Assembly: GCF_023283845.1 (NCBI RefSeq)
Contig: NZ_JAKILC010000021.1
Span: forward strand, 31,822 to 95,821
DNA from: Shewanella marinintestina
Lineage (GTDB): Bacteria > Pseudomonadota > Gammaproteobacteria > Enterobacterales > Shewanellaceae
Direction of reading: 5' to 3'
DNA length: 64,000 nucleotides
The notes below the pieces were generated by a model. The model saw nothing but the letters and a program-made list of their open reading frames with translations. It was not told where the DNA came from and searched no databases. A program made the translations under genes and the position numbers. Of this stretch, positions 10,124 to 19,490 are shown one piece after another. The stretch's first letter is position 1, and each line of letters opens with the position of its first letter.

Positions 10124-10636
10124 ATGTTAAGATATCTAGTTACCCTGCAAGCAAAAGACCGTGAAGGCTTAGTAGAACAAATAGCCCATTCAGTCAGCCG
10201 TCATGGCGGTCATTGGTTAGACTCTGAACTGCGCCATATTGATGGAATTTTTGCTGCAATTTTGCTTCTAGAGGTACCATCAGGTCAGTGGGATGAGCTG
10301 ATTGAAACTCTGGAGCTTCTAGAGGGGGTTTCCCTTACTTACTCTAAAACGAGTAAGCCTTTACCTAAAAATAAGCATGTCAGCTACTCACTCGTAGCCT
10401 ATGACAGGCCCGGCTTAGTACATGAGATATCTAACAAAATCAGTGCTCTTGGGATTAATATTGAGCATATGAGTACCCGCTATGAAAGCGCCAGTCACAC
10501 CGGTATTGCACTGTTTAGAGCCGACTTTAACGTCAGTATGCGAGATCTTAACGATGAAGAACGGCTAACCCAAGCTTTACACGATATGGGTGATGATGTT
10601 GTTCTTGATAACTTGTCACAAGATGGTGCCGCTTAA
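10124..10636 (+). CDS. gcvR: GcvR-like protein with two ACT domains
   Basis: 170 residues forming two tandem ACT domains, about 1-75 and 85-160; each begins with a beta strand followed by an RxGLV motif (AKDREGLVEQIAHS, YDRPGLVHEISNKI). The layout matches GcvR-type regulators of the glycine cleavage system, which bind glycine and antagonise GcvA. It diverges from pstC and has its own terminator. The ACT assignment is secure; the glycine-cleavage role is inferred from family similarity, since no gcv genes are nearby. Confidence 0.75.
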   Translation: MLRYLVTLQAKDREGLVEQIAHSVSRHGGHWLDSELRHIDGIFAAILLLEVPSGQWDELIETLELLEGVSLTYSKTSKPLPKNKHVSYSLVAYDRPGLVHEISNKISALGINIEHMSTRYESASHTGIALFRADFNVSMRDLNDEERLTQALHDMGDDVVLDNLSQDGAA

Positions 10637-10646
10637 ATAAAATCAT

Positions 10647-10672
10647 AAGCCTAGCGACTTAGCTAGGCTTTG
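10647..10672 (+). terminator. Intrinsic terminator after the gcvR-like gene
   Basis: 8-bp stem AGCCTAGC (10648-10655) with GCTAGGCT (10662-10669), 6-base loop, weak T-run. It lies between two convergent genes. Confidence 0.7.
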
Positions 10673-10699
10673 CTACACAGCAATCCAGCCGCTTAGCAG

Positions 10700-11920
10700 C
10701 TACTTTACGTAAAGCCTCGGGTTAGTTTGTCCCCATTGGGTATAGATTTCAGGAAAAATAACCTCTGCGTTCTTTTCAAACTCCGGCGCTAAAATACTTT
10801 CCTGCCCTTGATAACCAAACAGAACCACTTCATCTCCTTCCTTAACACCAGCCAAGTCAGTAACATCAATCATTGCTGTATTCATTGAAATGACACCGGT
10901 GACTTTAGCACGCTGACCATTAACCAACACATCGGCTGTATTGCCCATTTTACGTGGAAATGAATCACTATATCCCACGGGTAAGTTTGCAAGAATTGAA
11001 TCACGTTTAAGCGTCACAGTAGAGTCATAACCGACTGTTGCACCTTTTGGTAAATCCATCAGTGCTGCGATACGGGTTTTGAAAGTAAAAATAGGCGGAA
11101 ACTCTGGATTAGTAGGTTGGTCACCAAAAAGCACACCACCTGGACGCACCATGTCAAAATGCGCTTCTGGTACATTTAAAGCAACATAAGAGTTGCCTGC
11201 ATGAATCGTGATTTCATTACGCTCAAGCCCCGATTTTTCAATGACCTGTAACGCACTATCGTAAAATGATTTTGACTTAGCTAACACTTCATCACGGTTA
11301 TAGTTGGGGAAATGCGTCATGATGCCAACGACTTCAAGATTGCTTGTAGCTGCAATAGTCAATGCTTCATCAAGCCCCGCATCAGTGCTTACATCAACAC
11401 CATTTCTTCCCATACCACCGCTATTGAGCACTAAATGTACCTTCAAAGGGTTCCCAAGTTCAGCGGCCATTGCAGACAAAAGCTGTGCTTGATTAACATC
11501 ACCGACAAACTCTTCAACACCATATTGAAGTGATTCACGGATCTCCGCAATTGACGCTGAGCGCACTCGCATCAATTCACCTCTAAAGCCAGCATCACGA
11601 ACGATTCTAATTTCTTCATTACTAGTAACGCCAATACAAGGAATGTTATTAGCTAATATTGTTGGCATTAATCCAGCAATGCCATTGCCGTAGGCATCGG
11701 CTTTCATGATTGCACACACTTTCACATTCGATTTAATGTGATTTTTTAGCTCTTTAATATTGGTGTCAAATTGGGTGAGATTAATTTCAAGCCAGCTATT
11801 AGCAGTTTGAGTCATATTTACTGACGCTGCGCCATCGGCAGCTAAAAAGGGAGCTGCCATTGTAGAAAAAGAACACGAGGATGCAATTAACATAGCAATA
11901 ATGGTGTATTTGGTATTCAT
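10700..11920 (-). CDS. bsr: Periplasmic broad-specificity amino acid racemase
   Basis: About 406 residues from the ATG at 11920. An N-terminal signal peptide (cut near TMAAP) precedes an alanine-racemase fold. The PLP lysine is in CAIMKADAYGNG and the barrel motifs GGMGRNG, MTHFPNYN and DMVRPGGVLFGD follow. The sequence parallels Vibrio cholerae BsrV closely, including the C-terminal WG-TNPR-YVK. BsrV racemises many amino acids in the periplasm to make non-canonical D-amino acids that modify peptidoglycan. The longer frame upstream would bury the signal peptide and is rejected. Confidence 0.9.
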   Translation of the reverse strand: MNTKYTIIAMLIASSCSFSTMAAPFLAADGAASVNMTQTANSWLEINLTQFDTNIKELKNHIKSNVKVCAIMKADAYGNGIAGLMPTILANNIPCIGVTSNEEIRIVRDAGFRGELMRVRSASIAEIRESLQYGVEEFVGDVNQAQLLSAMAAELGNPLKVHLVLNSGGMGRNGVDVSTDAGLDEALTIAATSNLEVVGIMTHFPNYNRDEVLAKSKSFYDSALQVIEKSGLERNEITIHAGNSYVALNVPEAHFDMVRPGGVLFGDQPTNPEFPPIFTFKTRIAALMDLPKGATVGYDSTVTLKRDSILANLPVGYSDSFPRKMGNTADVLVNGQRAKVTGVISMNTAMIDVTDLAGVKEGDEVVLFGYQGQESILAPEFEKNAEVIFPEIYTQWGQTNPRLYVK

Positions 11921-12239
11921 AAGTGTTTGATTAGTAGGTTTATAAATTATAATTACGCCGTTTTTTAGCACACTCGCGGCTTTATCCATACTTTATAAAA
12001 ATCACTATGCAATCTAAGTCACATTATCTGAATAAACAACATTGTTAAGCGATAAACTATTTACACAATTACGGCTAACAAGCCTTACTTGTCAGCATGT
12101 TAGGTGACATTATTATCGAGTGAATTCTAAGTGACTAATTAGAAAAATCGCGGAAAGAGTAGCGCTGTTAGCCAGTTATCAATGACAACTGGCTATTTTG
12201 ACAAGTCTTATATTTATATGCCTTGCAACATAAAAGGTT

Positions 12240-13052
12240 TCACTTACTGAGCTCTGCTGCGGTATCAACAAAAATACCTTGAATATCTTTTGCTTCTCGT
12301 TCTGTTTGGCCGCCATGCTTTAAGAAAGCACTAATGATAGCCTGCGTTTTTTGCTCTTTTGCACGCTCTAAGAAATAACGTAGTTCGAGTTCAGCACCTG
12401 CTTCTTCATCGATAATTGAGCGATGAATAATCTCTTTATACATCACAATATCACGCACTTCCAGACCAGAAATAACGGCTAGTATTTGTGTTAAAAATGC
12501 CTCTATCTCTGCACTTGGTACAAACTGAGTGATGATATTGAGCGCTTCTGCTTGCTGAGCTGTAAAATCATTGCCCAACAGCAATGCCTGTAATGCTTTA
12601 CCTTTACCTAGACGTCTAGCAAACTGCACCGCACCTTGACCACCGGTTGGAATATTGACGTGCACCTCAGGCTGAGCAAAAGCAGAGTTTTCCGTGCCAT
12701 ACGCTAAGTCACATGCCATCACAAACTCATTACCGCCGCCGCGTGCTACGCCATCAACAACTGCAACCGATAACTGCTTCATTGCCTTGATGTTAGCAAT
12801 CATGTGATTAAACTCAATTGATGCAGCTTGACCGCCTTGTGTGCCATTAATGACATTCAAATCTAAATGCGCTAAAAAGAATTGCTCATGCAATGACTTA
12901 AACACTACGACTTTAACGTCACGATTGTCTTTTAGTGAAAGAACATAAGCATTAATTTCATTGATAAGATCAATAGTTAATACATTTACCGGAGGGTTGT
13001 TAATCGTAACTGTTGCAATGTAATTTTCAGTGCTAATAGATAGTGTTTTCAT
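12240..13052 (-). CDS. Enoyl-CoA hydratase/isomerase family protein
   Basis: 270 residues with a crotonase fold. The oxyanion-hole segments are visible: FLAHLDLNV near residue 62 and VDGVARGGGNEFVMACDLAYG near residue 105, where the usual A-GGG is conserved. The acid residue expected near position 145 is not clearly placed, so the exact reaction cannot be named. The ATG at 13052 follows an AGGTT site. It diverges from a LysR regulator (13243) that probably controls it. Confidence 0.85.
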   Translation of the reverse strand: MKTLSISTENYIATVTINNPPVNVLTIDLINEINAYVLSLKDNRDVKVVVFKSLHEQFFLAHLDLNVINGTQGGQAASIEFNHMIANIKAMKQLSVAVVDGVARGGGNEFVMACDLAYGTENSAFAQPEVHVNIPTGGQGAVQFARRLGKGKALQALLLGNDFTAQQAEALNIITQFVPSAEIEAFLTQILAVISGLEVRDIVMYKEIIHRSIIDEEAGAELELRYFLERAKEQKTQAIISAFLKHGGQTEREAKDIQGIFVDTAAELSK

Positions 13053-13242
13053 GTGTAACCTCATTCAATTCATAATTGTATTCAGAAAGACAAAAGATGA
13101 TTAAGTGTAGAAGACCTTTGCTGCAATTAATCCTTTTGTTCTTGGTATGGAGTGACTATAGAATTGTTATTGATGATTAAAAATACTAATATAAGCACAT
13201 CATTGATGCTATTTTTGCACCAATTGAAGTTTATAGGTGCTT

Positions 13243-14196
13243 ATGGACATTTCAAGTCGATTATTATTGCTATTAGAAGTCGTTGAACTCGGTTCTTTTA
13301 CTAAGGTTGCTGAGCAGCGGAATTTAGATAGATCTGTTATTTCAAAGCAAATTAGCCGCTTAGAAGAGGAGCTCGGTGTTAGGCTACTCAACCGCACCAC
13401 CCGTTCACTGGCGTTAACAGCTGCTGGCGATGAGATGTTAAATCAAGCCAAAAGCCTGCGAACACTGCTAAACAATAGTTATCTCATTGCACAAAACTAT
13501 CATTCGCAACCAAAAGGTTTATTGCGGATCACAAGTTCAAGTCTATTTGGCAGGCAATATGTGCAGCAAGCCGCCTTGTTGTTTCAGCAGCAACATTCAG
13601 AAGCCGAAGTAGAATTGCGCCTAGAAGATAGATTAATCGATATGATTGGTGAGCGGTTCGATATTGGTTTTAGAGTCGGTAAGCCAAAGACATCGAATTT
13701 AATTAGTCAAAAAATTGCCCGTAACCGGTTATTAATTGTCGCCTCTCCAGCCTTTATTGAGCGTCATGGAACAATCACAACTTTAGAGCAACTTGAAAAC
13801 TTACCCGCTGCAGTGTTTGCTGCGCCCGGGTTATTACTTGATAAATTTACTTATATTGACAACAAGCAGCAAAAGCAATTCAAGCTCAATGCCGCTTATA
13901 AAGTCAACGATTTAGAAATGCTAACTCAAACTGCGATTGCAGGAAATATGCTAGCAGTCGTTACCGCACAAATGATTGGCGATGAGATTATCTCTGGTCA
14001 ATTAATCCCCATAATGACCCATCTGCAATTAGAGGATTTTGGTACAATATACGCAGTCTATCCCCATAGAGATGCACCAATAAAAACCCGCTTATTTATC
14101 GATACACTAAAATCAATTGTCGGCACAGGCATCCCAACTTGGGAACTGCGAATTCCCGGTTTTGATAATATGTACGGTAATAAAAAGGCTAAATAG
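13243..14196 (+). CDS. LysR-family transcriptional regulator
   Basis: 317 residues. N-terminal winged helix-turn-helix (about 1-60) with the usual pattern FTKVAEQRNLDRSVISKQIS and LEEELGVRLLNRTTR, then a two-lobed effector-binding domain (about 88-295). Divergent from the enoyl-CoA hydratase gene with about 190 bp between starts, a layout typical of a LysR protein controlling its neighbour. The effector is unknown. The ATG at 13243 with AGGTG just upstream is preferred over GTG two codons earlier. Confidence 0.92.
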   Translation: MDISSRLLLLLEVVELGSFTKVAEQRNLDRSVISKQISRLEEELGVRLLNRTTRSLALTAAGDEMLNQAKSLRTLLNNSYLIAQNYHSQPKGLLRITSSSLFGRQYVQQAALLFQQQHSEAEVELRLEDRLIDMIGERFDIGFRVGKPKTSNLISQKIARNRLLIVASPAFIERHGTITTLEQLENLPAAVFAAPGLLLDKFTYIDNKQQKQFKLNAAYKVNDLEMLTQTAIAGNMLAVVTAQMIGDEIISGQLIPIMTHLQLEDFGTIYAVYPHRDAPIKTRLFIDTLKSIVGTGIPTWELRIPGFDNMYGNKKAK

Positions 14197-14280
14197 ACAA
14201 TTAAAGACGGAGTGATTGGTGTTGTTCCACTGTTTGATCTTCAACAATAATGAGCCCACCAATAAGCTAATGCCTAAGAT

Positions 14281-15135
14281 TTAACTGGCGGGTAAAGCCT
14301 GAATCGAGCTTAACACTGCACGCGTGATCGCTTGGCGCTTATAAAGATCTTGAAAACGATTTGGCGTATCGATATTTAAAGCAAAGAAAACTGGCCCCGT
14401 AGGCCATTCAACCCAACCGACCCACCAGCCATAGCGGCCTTGCCAACCTGTTTTTGCATGCAAAATCCAATCTTTACCAGTTTCATTTATCATCAAGTCT
14501 TTAACCAGTAATTGATCTGCTTGCTTAAAAGGAAGTTGGTTTTGATATAAGGCTTGCAGAAACTTAACCTGCTCTGTGGCCGAAATAGCTAACTTACCAT
14601 CAACCCAATAACTGCCGTTACTTGCTATGCTCGGATCGGCATTGCCGTAGTTAATTTTAGTTAAATACTGCTGCGCCTTAGCTTCACCTAACTGCTTAGC
14701 AAAAATATCAAATACCCACAGTGCCGAATATTGCATGGCAGAGCGCAGTGTTTGGTCTTGATTATGCGGTGCAAAACTACGCTCAATGCCATCCCACTTA
14801 AAAACCTGTAACTCATCAGTCACTATATTTGCATCCAATGCAAACAAACTATGGGGAACTTTGTAGGTAGATGCAGGCGAGAAACGTTGCTCAGCCCTAT
14901 CTGCGTTATAAAGCCAATATTGCTCTTTTTCCGCTCGCTGATCGACCACTATGATTGTGCCTTTAGCGTCATATTGATCAAAGTAATCTTGCCAATCCGT
15001 GCGCTCAATAGGTTTAGCCACAACGATAGAAGAGTGCAGCGTAAAACACATCAATACTAGAATGACTCGCCACTGTGATTGGCTTAGCAGTGATCTTATT
15101 GTTGTGTTCTGTGTAAACAATGTTGCCCCTTTCAC
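14281..15135 (-). CDS. blaOXA: Class D beta-lactamase, OXA-2-like
   Basis: About 284 residues from a GTG at 15135 with a GAAGAG site. A signal segment (VILVLMCFTLHSSIVVA) is followed by the class D core: PASTYK with the catalytic Ser and Lys, YGN in KINYGNADP, WVDG and KTGWQGRYGWWVGWVEWPTG. The stretches KGTI-V, HNQDQ-LRSAM and FFALNIDTPNR match my recall of OXA-2 more than OXA-48, -10 or -55. The second motif reads S-A-L instead of S-x-V. No integron or cassette site is visible; the gene overlaps nothing but starts within 40 bp of the TauE-like gene stop, suggesting one operon. Confidence 0.9.
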   Translation of the reverse strand: MKGATLFTQNTTIRSLLSQSQWRVILVLMCFTLHSSIVVAKPIERTDWQDYFDQYDAKGTIIVVDQRAEKEQYWLYNADRAEQRFSPASTYKVPHSLFALDANIVTDELQVFKWDGIERSFAPHNQDQTLRSAMQYSALWVFDIFAKQLGEAKAQQYLTKINYGNADPSIASNGSYWVDGKLAISATEQVKFLQALYQNQLPFKQADQLLVKDLMINETGKDWILHAKTGWQGRYGWWVGWVEWPTGPVFFALNIDTPNRFQDLYKRQAITRAVLSSIQALPAS

Positions 15136-15170
15136 GATAATCTCTTCAATGATAACTATCTTAGTATCAT

Positions 15171-15950
15171 TTATAGCCAAGCAAATAGATCGTACTGACT
15201 CGATAACAGCTTAACACTCATAGCAATCGACATAACCACCACTAAAGGCTTAATAATTTTAGTGCCTTTAGTGAGCACTAATCGAGAGCCTAACGTAGCA
15301 CCTATAGCTTGCCCAATTAACATCACACCACCGAGCATCCAAAAGACCTTTCCACCTATTGCAAAGAAAATGAGCGAGGCGATATTGGTGGAGAAATTTA
15401 AGATTTTTGCATGTGCGGTGGCCTTAGCTAAACCATAACCAGCTAGGGATACAAAGGCTAACGCAAAGAAACTACCGGTACCGGGACCAAAGAAACCATC
15501 ATAAAATCCAACAGCTAAAGCGGCAGTAAATGCAAAAGTTGTTGGCGCGAATACTTGTTGTTTATCGTTTTCGCTGATGCTCTTGGAAAATAAAAAGTAA
15601 CCACCAATACCTAACATTAAAAAAGGCAAAAAGACTTCTAAAAAAGCGGTATCAATCATCTGCACTGCAATTGTCCCGAGTGCGGCGCCTATAAATGCAC
15701 ACCCTATACTGAGCTTCATATCACTTAGTTTTACCATGCCCTTACGCACAAAATAGAAACTGGCAAAGAAACTACCACCACAAGCTTGTAGCTTATTGGT
15801 TGCTAACGCTACCGTTGGTGGCAACCCTGCCCACATAAGTGCAGGTATCGTTAACAGCCCGCCCCCACCAGCAATAGCGTCGATAAAACCCGCTAACATG
15901 GCAACAAAAAACAACAGTGCAATAATCTCGAAAGTAAGGTCTAAAGTCAT
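15171..15950 (-). CDS. TauE/SafE (TSUP) family membrane exporter
   Basis: 259 residues with about eight hydrophobic segments. The family motif AGFIDAIAGGGGLLTIPALM is near the N-terminus and the repeat GFYDGFFGPGTGSFFALAFV is in the middle. TSUP proteins move sulfite or organosulfonates across the inner membrane; the substrate here is not determinable. Its stop lies just upstream of the beta-lactamase start, so the two are probably co-transcribed. The AmpR/GcvA-type regulator at 16070 diverges from it. A paralogue lies at 39391-40164. Confidence 0.9.
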   Translation of the reverse strand: MTLDLTFEIIALLFFVAMLAGFIDAIAGGGGLLTIPALMWAGLPPTVALATNKLQACGGSFFASFYFVRKGMVKLSDMKLSIGCAFIGAALGTIAVQMIDTAFLEVFLPFLMLGIGGYFLFSKSISENDKQQVFAPTTFAFTAALAVGFYDGFFGPGTGSFFALAFVSLAGYGLAKATAHAKILNFSTNIASLIFFAIGGKVFWMLGGVMLIGQAIGATLGSRLVLTKGTKIIKPLVVVMSIAMSVKLLSSQYDLFAWL

Positions 15951-16069
15951 GATGTACTAATAATTAATTTTAATGGCGCTATTAAACGTCGTTTGCAGTA
16001 AAAACTCAAAGGAGTTATTGTTTGGCTTAGGTGAGTTTATCTCACACAAATAAAAATAAGGGCGAACTA

Positions 16070-16957
16070 ATGTACTCACACCTCCCCCCTTTAAATGCAC
16101 TAAGAGCATTTGAAGCTGCGGCTCGATTAATGAGTTTTACGCTTGCAGGAAAGGAGCTATTTGTCACTCATGGGGCAATAAGTAAACAAGTTAAACAATT
16201 AGAAGATTTTGTTGGTATCGCCTTGTTTATCAGGCAACATCGCAGCCTAAAGCTTACCGACGAAGGCGAGCGCTATTTCGTGCATGCCCAGGCTGCGCTA
16301 CAAACTATTAATAATGCTACTAGTGACTTAATCACCCAACCGCTTAGAACACAAACATTAGCGATTAATGTATTACCTAGCCTTACGATAAGCTGGCTTA
16401 TTCCGCGAATGGAAGAGTTTAAGTCGCGCTACCCTCACCTTTATGTCGACCTTTCCATTGGTGATTTTGAGGTGGATTTTAACAAAGTCAATTACGACAT
16501 CGCAATTCGTAGCGCCACTACAGTACCTAAAGCTGCCAACGTATTAACGTTAATGGATGAGGATTTATGTCTAGTTTGCTCACCGGAGTTAGCTCCTAAC
16601 CTCAACAGCCTTAATGACATAAATCAAATGACATTATTGCAGCACACAACTAGGCCAGGTTTATGGCAACTGTGGGCTAAAAGCGTTGGCCTTGAACTAA
16701 CCACAGAGAAAAAGTTTGGCGTGGAGCATTTTTATATGCTCAGCCAAGCTGCTGTCAGTGGCATGGGAGTTGCGTTAATCCCACGTTTTTTTATTGAAGA
16801 TGAGCTTAAAAATGGCAAACTGGTGCTCCCATTTAAAGCTGATTTCACCAGCCCTTATCGCTATTACTTATTAACACCAAAATCGAGCAACCTTCCTTTA
16901 AAAGTACAATCTTTTATAGACTGGCTGCTCGAGTTATTTAGCCCTTATAGACAGTGA
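16070..16957 (+). CDS. LysR regulator of the GcvA/AmpR subgroup
   Basis: 295 residues. The N-terminus LPPLNALRAFEAAARLMSFT and the following VTHGAISKQVKQLE are the signature of the GcvA/AmpR branch of LysR proteins. An effector domain (about 90-290) follows. It diverges from the TauE-like/OXA gene pair with about 120 bp between starts. AmpR-type regulators control beta-lactamase genes elsewhere, so control of the OXA operon is a reasonable inference, but regulation of the exporter alone is equally possible. The ATG at 16070 has a GGGCGA site and matches family starts. Confidence 0.9.
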   Translation: MYSHLPPLNALRAFEAAARLMSFTLAGKELFVTHGAISKQVKQLEDFVGIALFIRQHRSLKLTDEGERYFVHAQAALQTINNATSDLITQPLRTQTLAINVLPSLTISWLIPRMEEFKSRYPHLYVDLSIGDFEVDFNKVNYDIAIRSATTVPKAANVLTLMDEDLCLVCSPELAPNLNSLNDINQMTLLQHTTRPGLWQLWAKSVGLELTTEKKFGVEHFYMLSQAAVSGMGVALIPRFFIEDELKNGKLVLPFKADFTSPYRYYLLTPKSSNLPLKVQSFIDWLLELFSPYRQ

Positions 16958-16987
16958 AGATGTTGATTTTTTTTGATAATTATAATG

Positions 16988-18964
16988 TTAAGACACGAGA
17001 TCATTATCAGCTAAATCAAACATCTCTAAGTAATTCATACCTGCATGAACACTTAGATCAAAGTTAAGAACTTTGTGGCATACATCATACAGTTTTTCGC
17101 CAAACCACTCTCTATCAAACGCCTCAAGAGCATTAATGATCCCAGCTTTGCATAAGTCTCCTTTCAGACTCTCTGGTGCCATAGCATCAATAAAGCTGGC
17201 AACTAGGCCATATAGGTCCCTTTCAGCATCACCTTCTACTTCCCACAGCGTTGGATCAGCGTACTGGCAAGCATAATGACTCGCAGCAATATCCAATCCA
17301 ATACCAAAGTTGACTAAAATAGCCTTATTCGGATTACAGATGATATTTTTAGGGCAAATAGCACCATGGTAAATATCCATTTGGTGCATGTACTGCAGGC
17401 CTGTAAGCAACTGAGTGAACCACATTAACGGTTGACCAAGACGAATATCCTTCACTTCATCAATCGACTCACCATATTCCCATGCCCGTGCAATAAACAA
17501 GTTTTCGCTTTGGGGCAACTGACCAAAAGCCAAGACCTTTTCAATATGAGGATGATAAACCTTAGCCAAAGTTCGATAAATACTGCTAAGCATTGGCCAA
17601 TTAGCTTCAACTTTGCTGTAAATAGACACACCGCACTGATACTGCCCTTGTAAATGAGTGGCTCTCCAAAACTGGCTAGTTTCTTTAGCGGCGATAAACT
17701 GCTCGAGTTTAAAGTGATGATCGATAATTGCCCCAGCAGCGATTTCAATCTTTTCAGGCACAGCGTCACATACACCATGGTCAATCAATGCTGATAAATC
17801 GCTACGTAATGCATCTAGATCTGTTGTCGTTCCAGCGACGGCTTCTCGGTACCACTGATAAACCCGCGGTTGGTTAGTTTGCTCTGCAATGGCTAAAAAT
17901 CCCTCGGCATAAGCCTTAATATCTTCGCTGCGACTAACGTTGTCTTTAATGTCGATAAACTCAACATCGCCCATATCTGACACAAAGATACAATTACTTG
18001 TCCAGCCACCAACGGTAAAGCCACGGCGATGAATTTGCTGCAAACCAGTAACGCTTCGGCGTAATATTTCAAGCAATTGGTAAGTGGTCATCTGCTTAGA
18101 ATCTAGCACATTAAGCGGCACACCTCGTGGCATACGAATTGGCAATACGAGTTGCTCACCATCTTGAATAAGCGGTGCACAATAAGGGACACCACAACAT
18201 CCAGATAAAGATTGTAAACGTTGAAACTCACTTCTTAATTGGATCTCATGGGTTTCAGACTGATCGCTATCGGCAAACTGAGTCGGTATAAGCACTTTTA
18301 AAAGCCAAGGTGCAGTCCATTCGCCAGGGTTATACTCAGCTTGCCAAACCTCAAGCCCACTTTGAATAAACAGGCAGCGCAGCTTAGTAAAGTCTTGAAT
18401 TTGATTATTGCGCTTTTCAACGATAGCTACTTGGCCAATCGTTTCTAGTACCAACTCTTTTTGAGTATCGGTAACTTGGTGCTTCTTAGGCGCAGTAAGA
18501 CCCCATTCTTTGGTAAGGGCTTCAACAATTTGTTTAGGCGTATAGATACTAAGTGAGCCTTGCTGTTTTTCCAGCTCAATTTCTTCACCTTTACGACCAG
18601 TAACAAACACCATTCCTTGGCACCAAGGTGCATATACGCCTACCGGAATTTTGTGTTTGACGTTACCTGCAAGCACTCGGGCAACATAGTTGGCTTTGGC
18701 TAAACTGTTATCAACTTCCCTTCCATCCAAGGACCAGGCGTGTAGGCCTGCATCTAACCTACCAATGTAACCTTTAACATCGACAACATATACGCCCCAC
18801 TCTCCTATCACTAATGCATCGACTTCCATGGCTTGGCCAGACTTTGTCGGGATTTCAACGTTGGTAAGTAGGATATAATCTTCTGGTAATTCATCGGCTA
18901 ACAAGGAAAATGCCCAACGTTCAGCATCGTTAACCGGCGTCCCAAAACTAATCATTCTTGCCAT
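16988..18964 (-). CDS. NERD domain protein with degenerate protein-kinase-like domains
   Basis: About 658 residues. The N-terminal NERD (nuclease-related) domain, about 10-130, contains ALVIGEWGVYVVDVKGYIG with the E/D...D-x-K nuclease-like core. The C-terminal half (about 410-640) has a protein-kinase-like fold whose key motifs are altered: YHGAICPKNI instead of HRD-xxxxN and NFG instead of DFG. A second kinase-like segment around NCIFVSDMGDVEFIDIKD lies near residue 330. Proteins joining NERD and kinase domains occur in phage defence (for example PglW), but this is a single gene without other defence genes. Start chosen for its GAAGGAG site. Confidence 0.8.
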   Translation of the reverse strand: MARMISFGTPVNDAERWAFSLLADELPEDYILLTNVEIPTKSGQAMEVDALVIGEWGVYVVDVKGYIGRLDAGLHAWSLDGREVDNSLAKANYVARVLAGNVKHKIPVGVYAPWCQGMVFVTGRKGEEIELEKQQGSLSIYTPKQIVEALTKEWGLTAPKKHQVTDTQKELVLETIGQVAIVEKRNNQIQDFTKLRCLFIQSGLEVWQAEYNPGEWTAPWLLKVLIPTQFADSDQSETHEIQLRSEFQRLQSLSGCCGVPYCAPLIQDGEQLVLPIRMPRGVPLNVLDSKQMTTYQLLEILRRSVTGLQQIHRRGFTVGGWTSNCIFVSDMGDVEFIDIKDNVSRSEDIKAYAEGFLAIAEQTNQPRVYQWYREAVAGTTTDLDALRSDLSALIDHGVCDAVPEKIEIAAGAIIDHHFKLEQFIAAKETSQFWRATHLQGQYQCGVSIYSKVEANWPMLSSIYRTLAKVYHPHIEKVLAFGQLPQSENLFIARAWEYGESIDEVKDIRLGQPLMWFTQLLTGLQYMHQMDIYHGAICPKNIICNPNKAILVNFGIGLDIAASHYACQYADPTLWEVEGDAERDLYGLVASFIDAMAPESLKGDLCKAGIINALEAFDREWFGEKLYDVCHKVLNFDLSVHAGMNYLEMFDLADNDLVS

Positions 18965-19028
18965 TCTTTTCTCCTTCGGTGGCAATTAATACTTATATTG
19001 GACTCTCCGTATTCTTAACTTTTGGGCA

Positions 19029-19056
19029 CAAAAAAGCCACTAATATAAGTGGCTTA
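19029..19056 (-). terminator. Intrinsic terminator after rraB
   Basis: 8-bp stem AAGCCACT (19034-19041) with AGTGGCTT (19048-19055), 6-base loop, followed on the minus strand by a run of T. Ends the ybcJ-rraB transcript. Confidence 0.8.
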
Positions 19057-19081
19057 TTACAAAATGGGTCAAGCGATTGAT

Positions 19082-19468
19082 TTAGTGCTTACAATCGTCG
19101 CCACACTCGTGTGCGTCGTCAGCGAAATCATCATCGCCTTCTTGGTGTTGCATTACGCCCCAACCGTCAGTCACGCCGCCAAACTCTTGTGCAAACTCAT
19201 GTAGACTAATTTCTTGCTCAACGATAGCGTCATAGTCTGGCACCATGTTTAAACAAACAATCAGCTCCCATTTACCTGACTCGTCATTAAGAAGTAGTTC
19301 AATTTCACCTTCTAGATCTGATTTGCCTAGCTCTTCAAGGGCTGACTCTGCGTCACGCTGATCTTCAAATACTAAGAAAAAATCGACATCAAGTGCTTTA
19401 GACAGATCAATACCTGCATCAGCCATGGCTTCAAGCATTTTGCCATTGTCATCATCTGGAAATTGCAT
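19082..19468 (-). CDS. rraB: Ribonuclease E inhibitor RraB
   Basis: 128 residues with an RraB-type domain: acidic N-terminus, VDFFLVFEDQRDAESALEEL, then GKWELIVCLNMVPDYDAIVEQE and FGGVTDGWGVMQ. The tail carries an Asp/His/Cys cluster. RraB binds RNase E and alters the set of RNAs it degrades. It lies 22 bp after ybcJ on the same strand. Length is close to E. coli RraB (138). Confidence 0.88.
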   Translation of the reverse strand: MQFPDDDNGKMLEAMADAGIDLSKALDVDFFLVFEDQRDAESALEELGKSDLEGEIELLLNDESGKWELIVCLNMVPDYDAIVEQEISLHEFAQEFGGVTDGWGVMQHQEGDDDFADDAHECGDDCKH

Positions 19469-19490
19469 GTTAATCCTCTTTTGTCACTTA

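Noticed and set aside
12170..12194. AGCCAGTT/AACTGGCT hairpin after the enoyl-CoA hydratase gene as terminator
   Set aside because: No T-run in the relevant direction; not strong enough to call.
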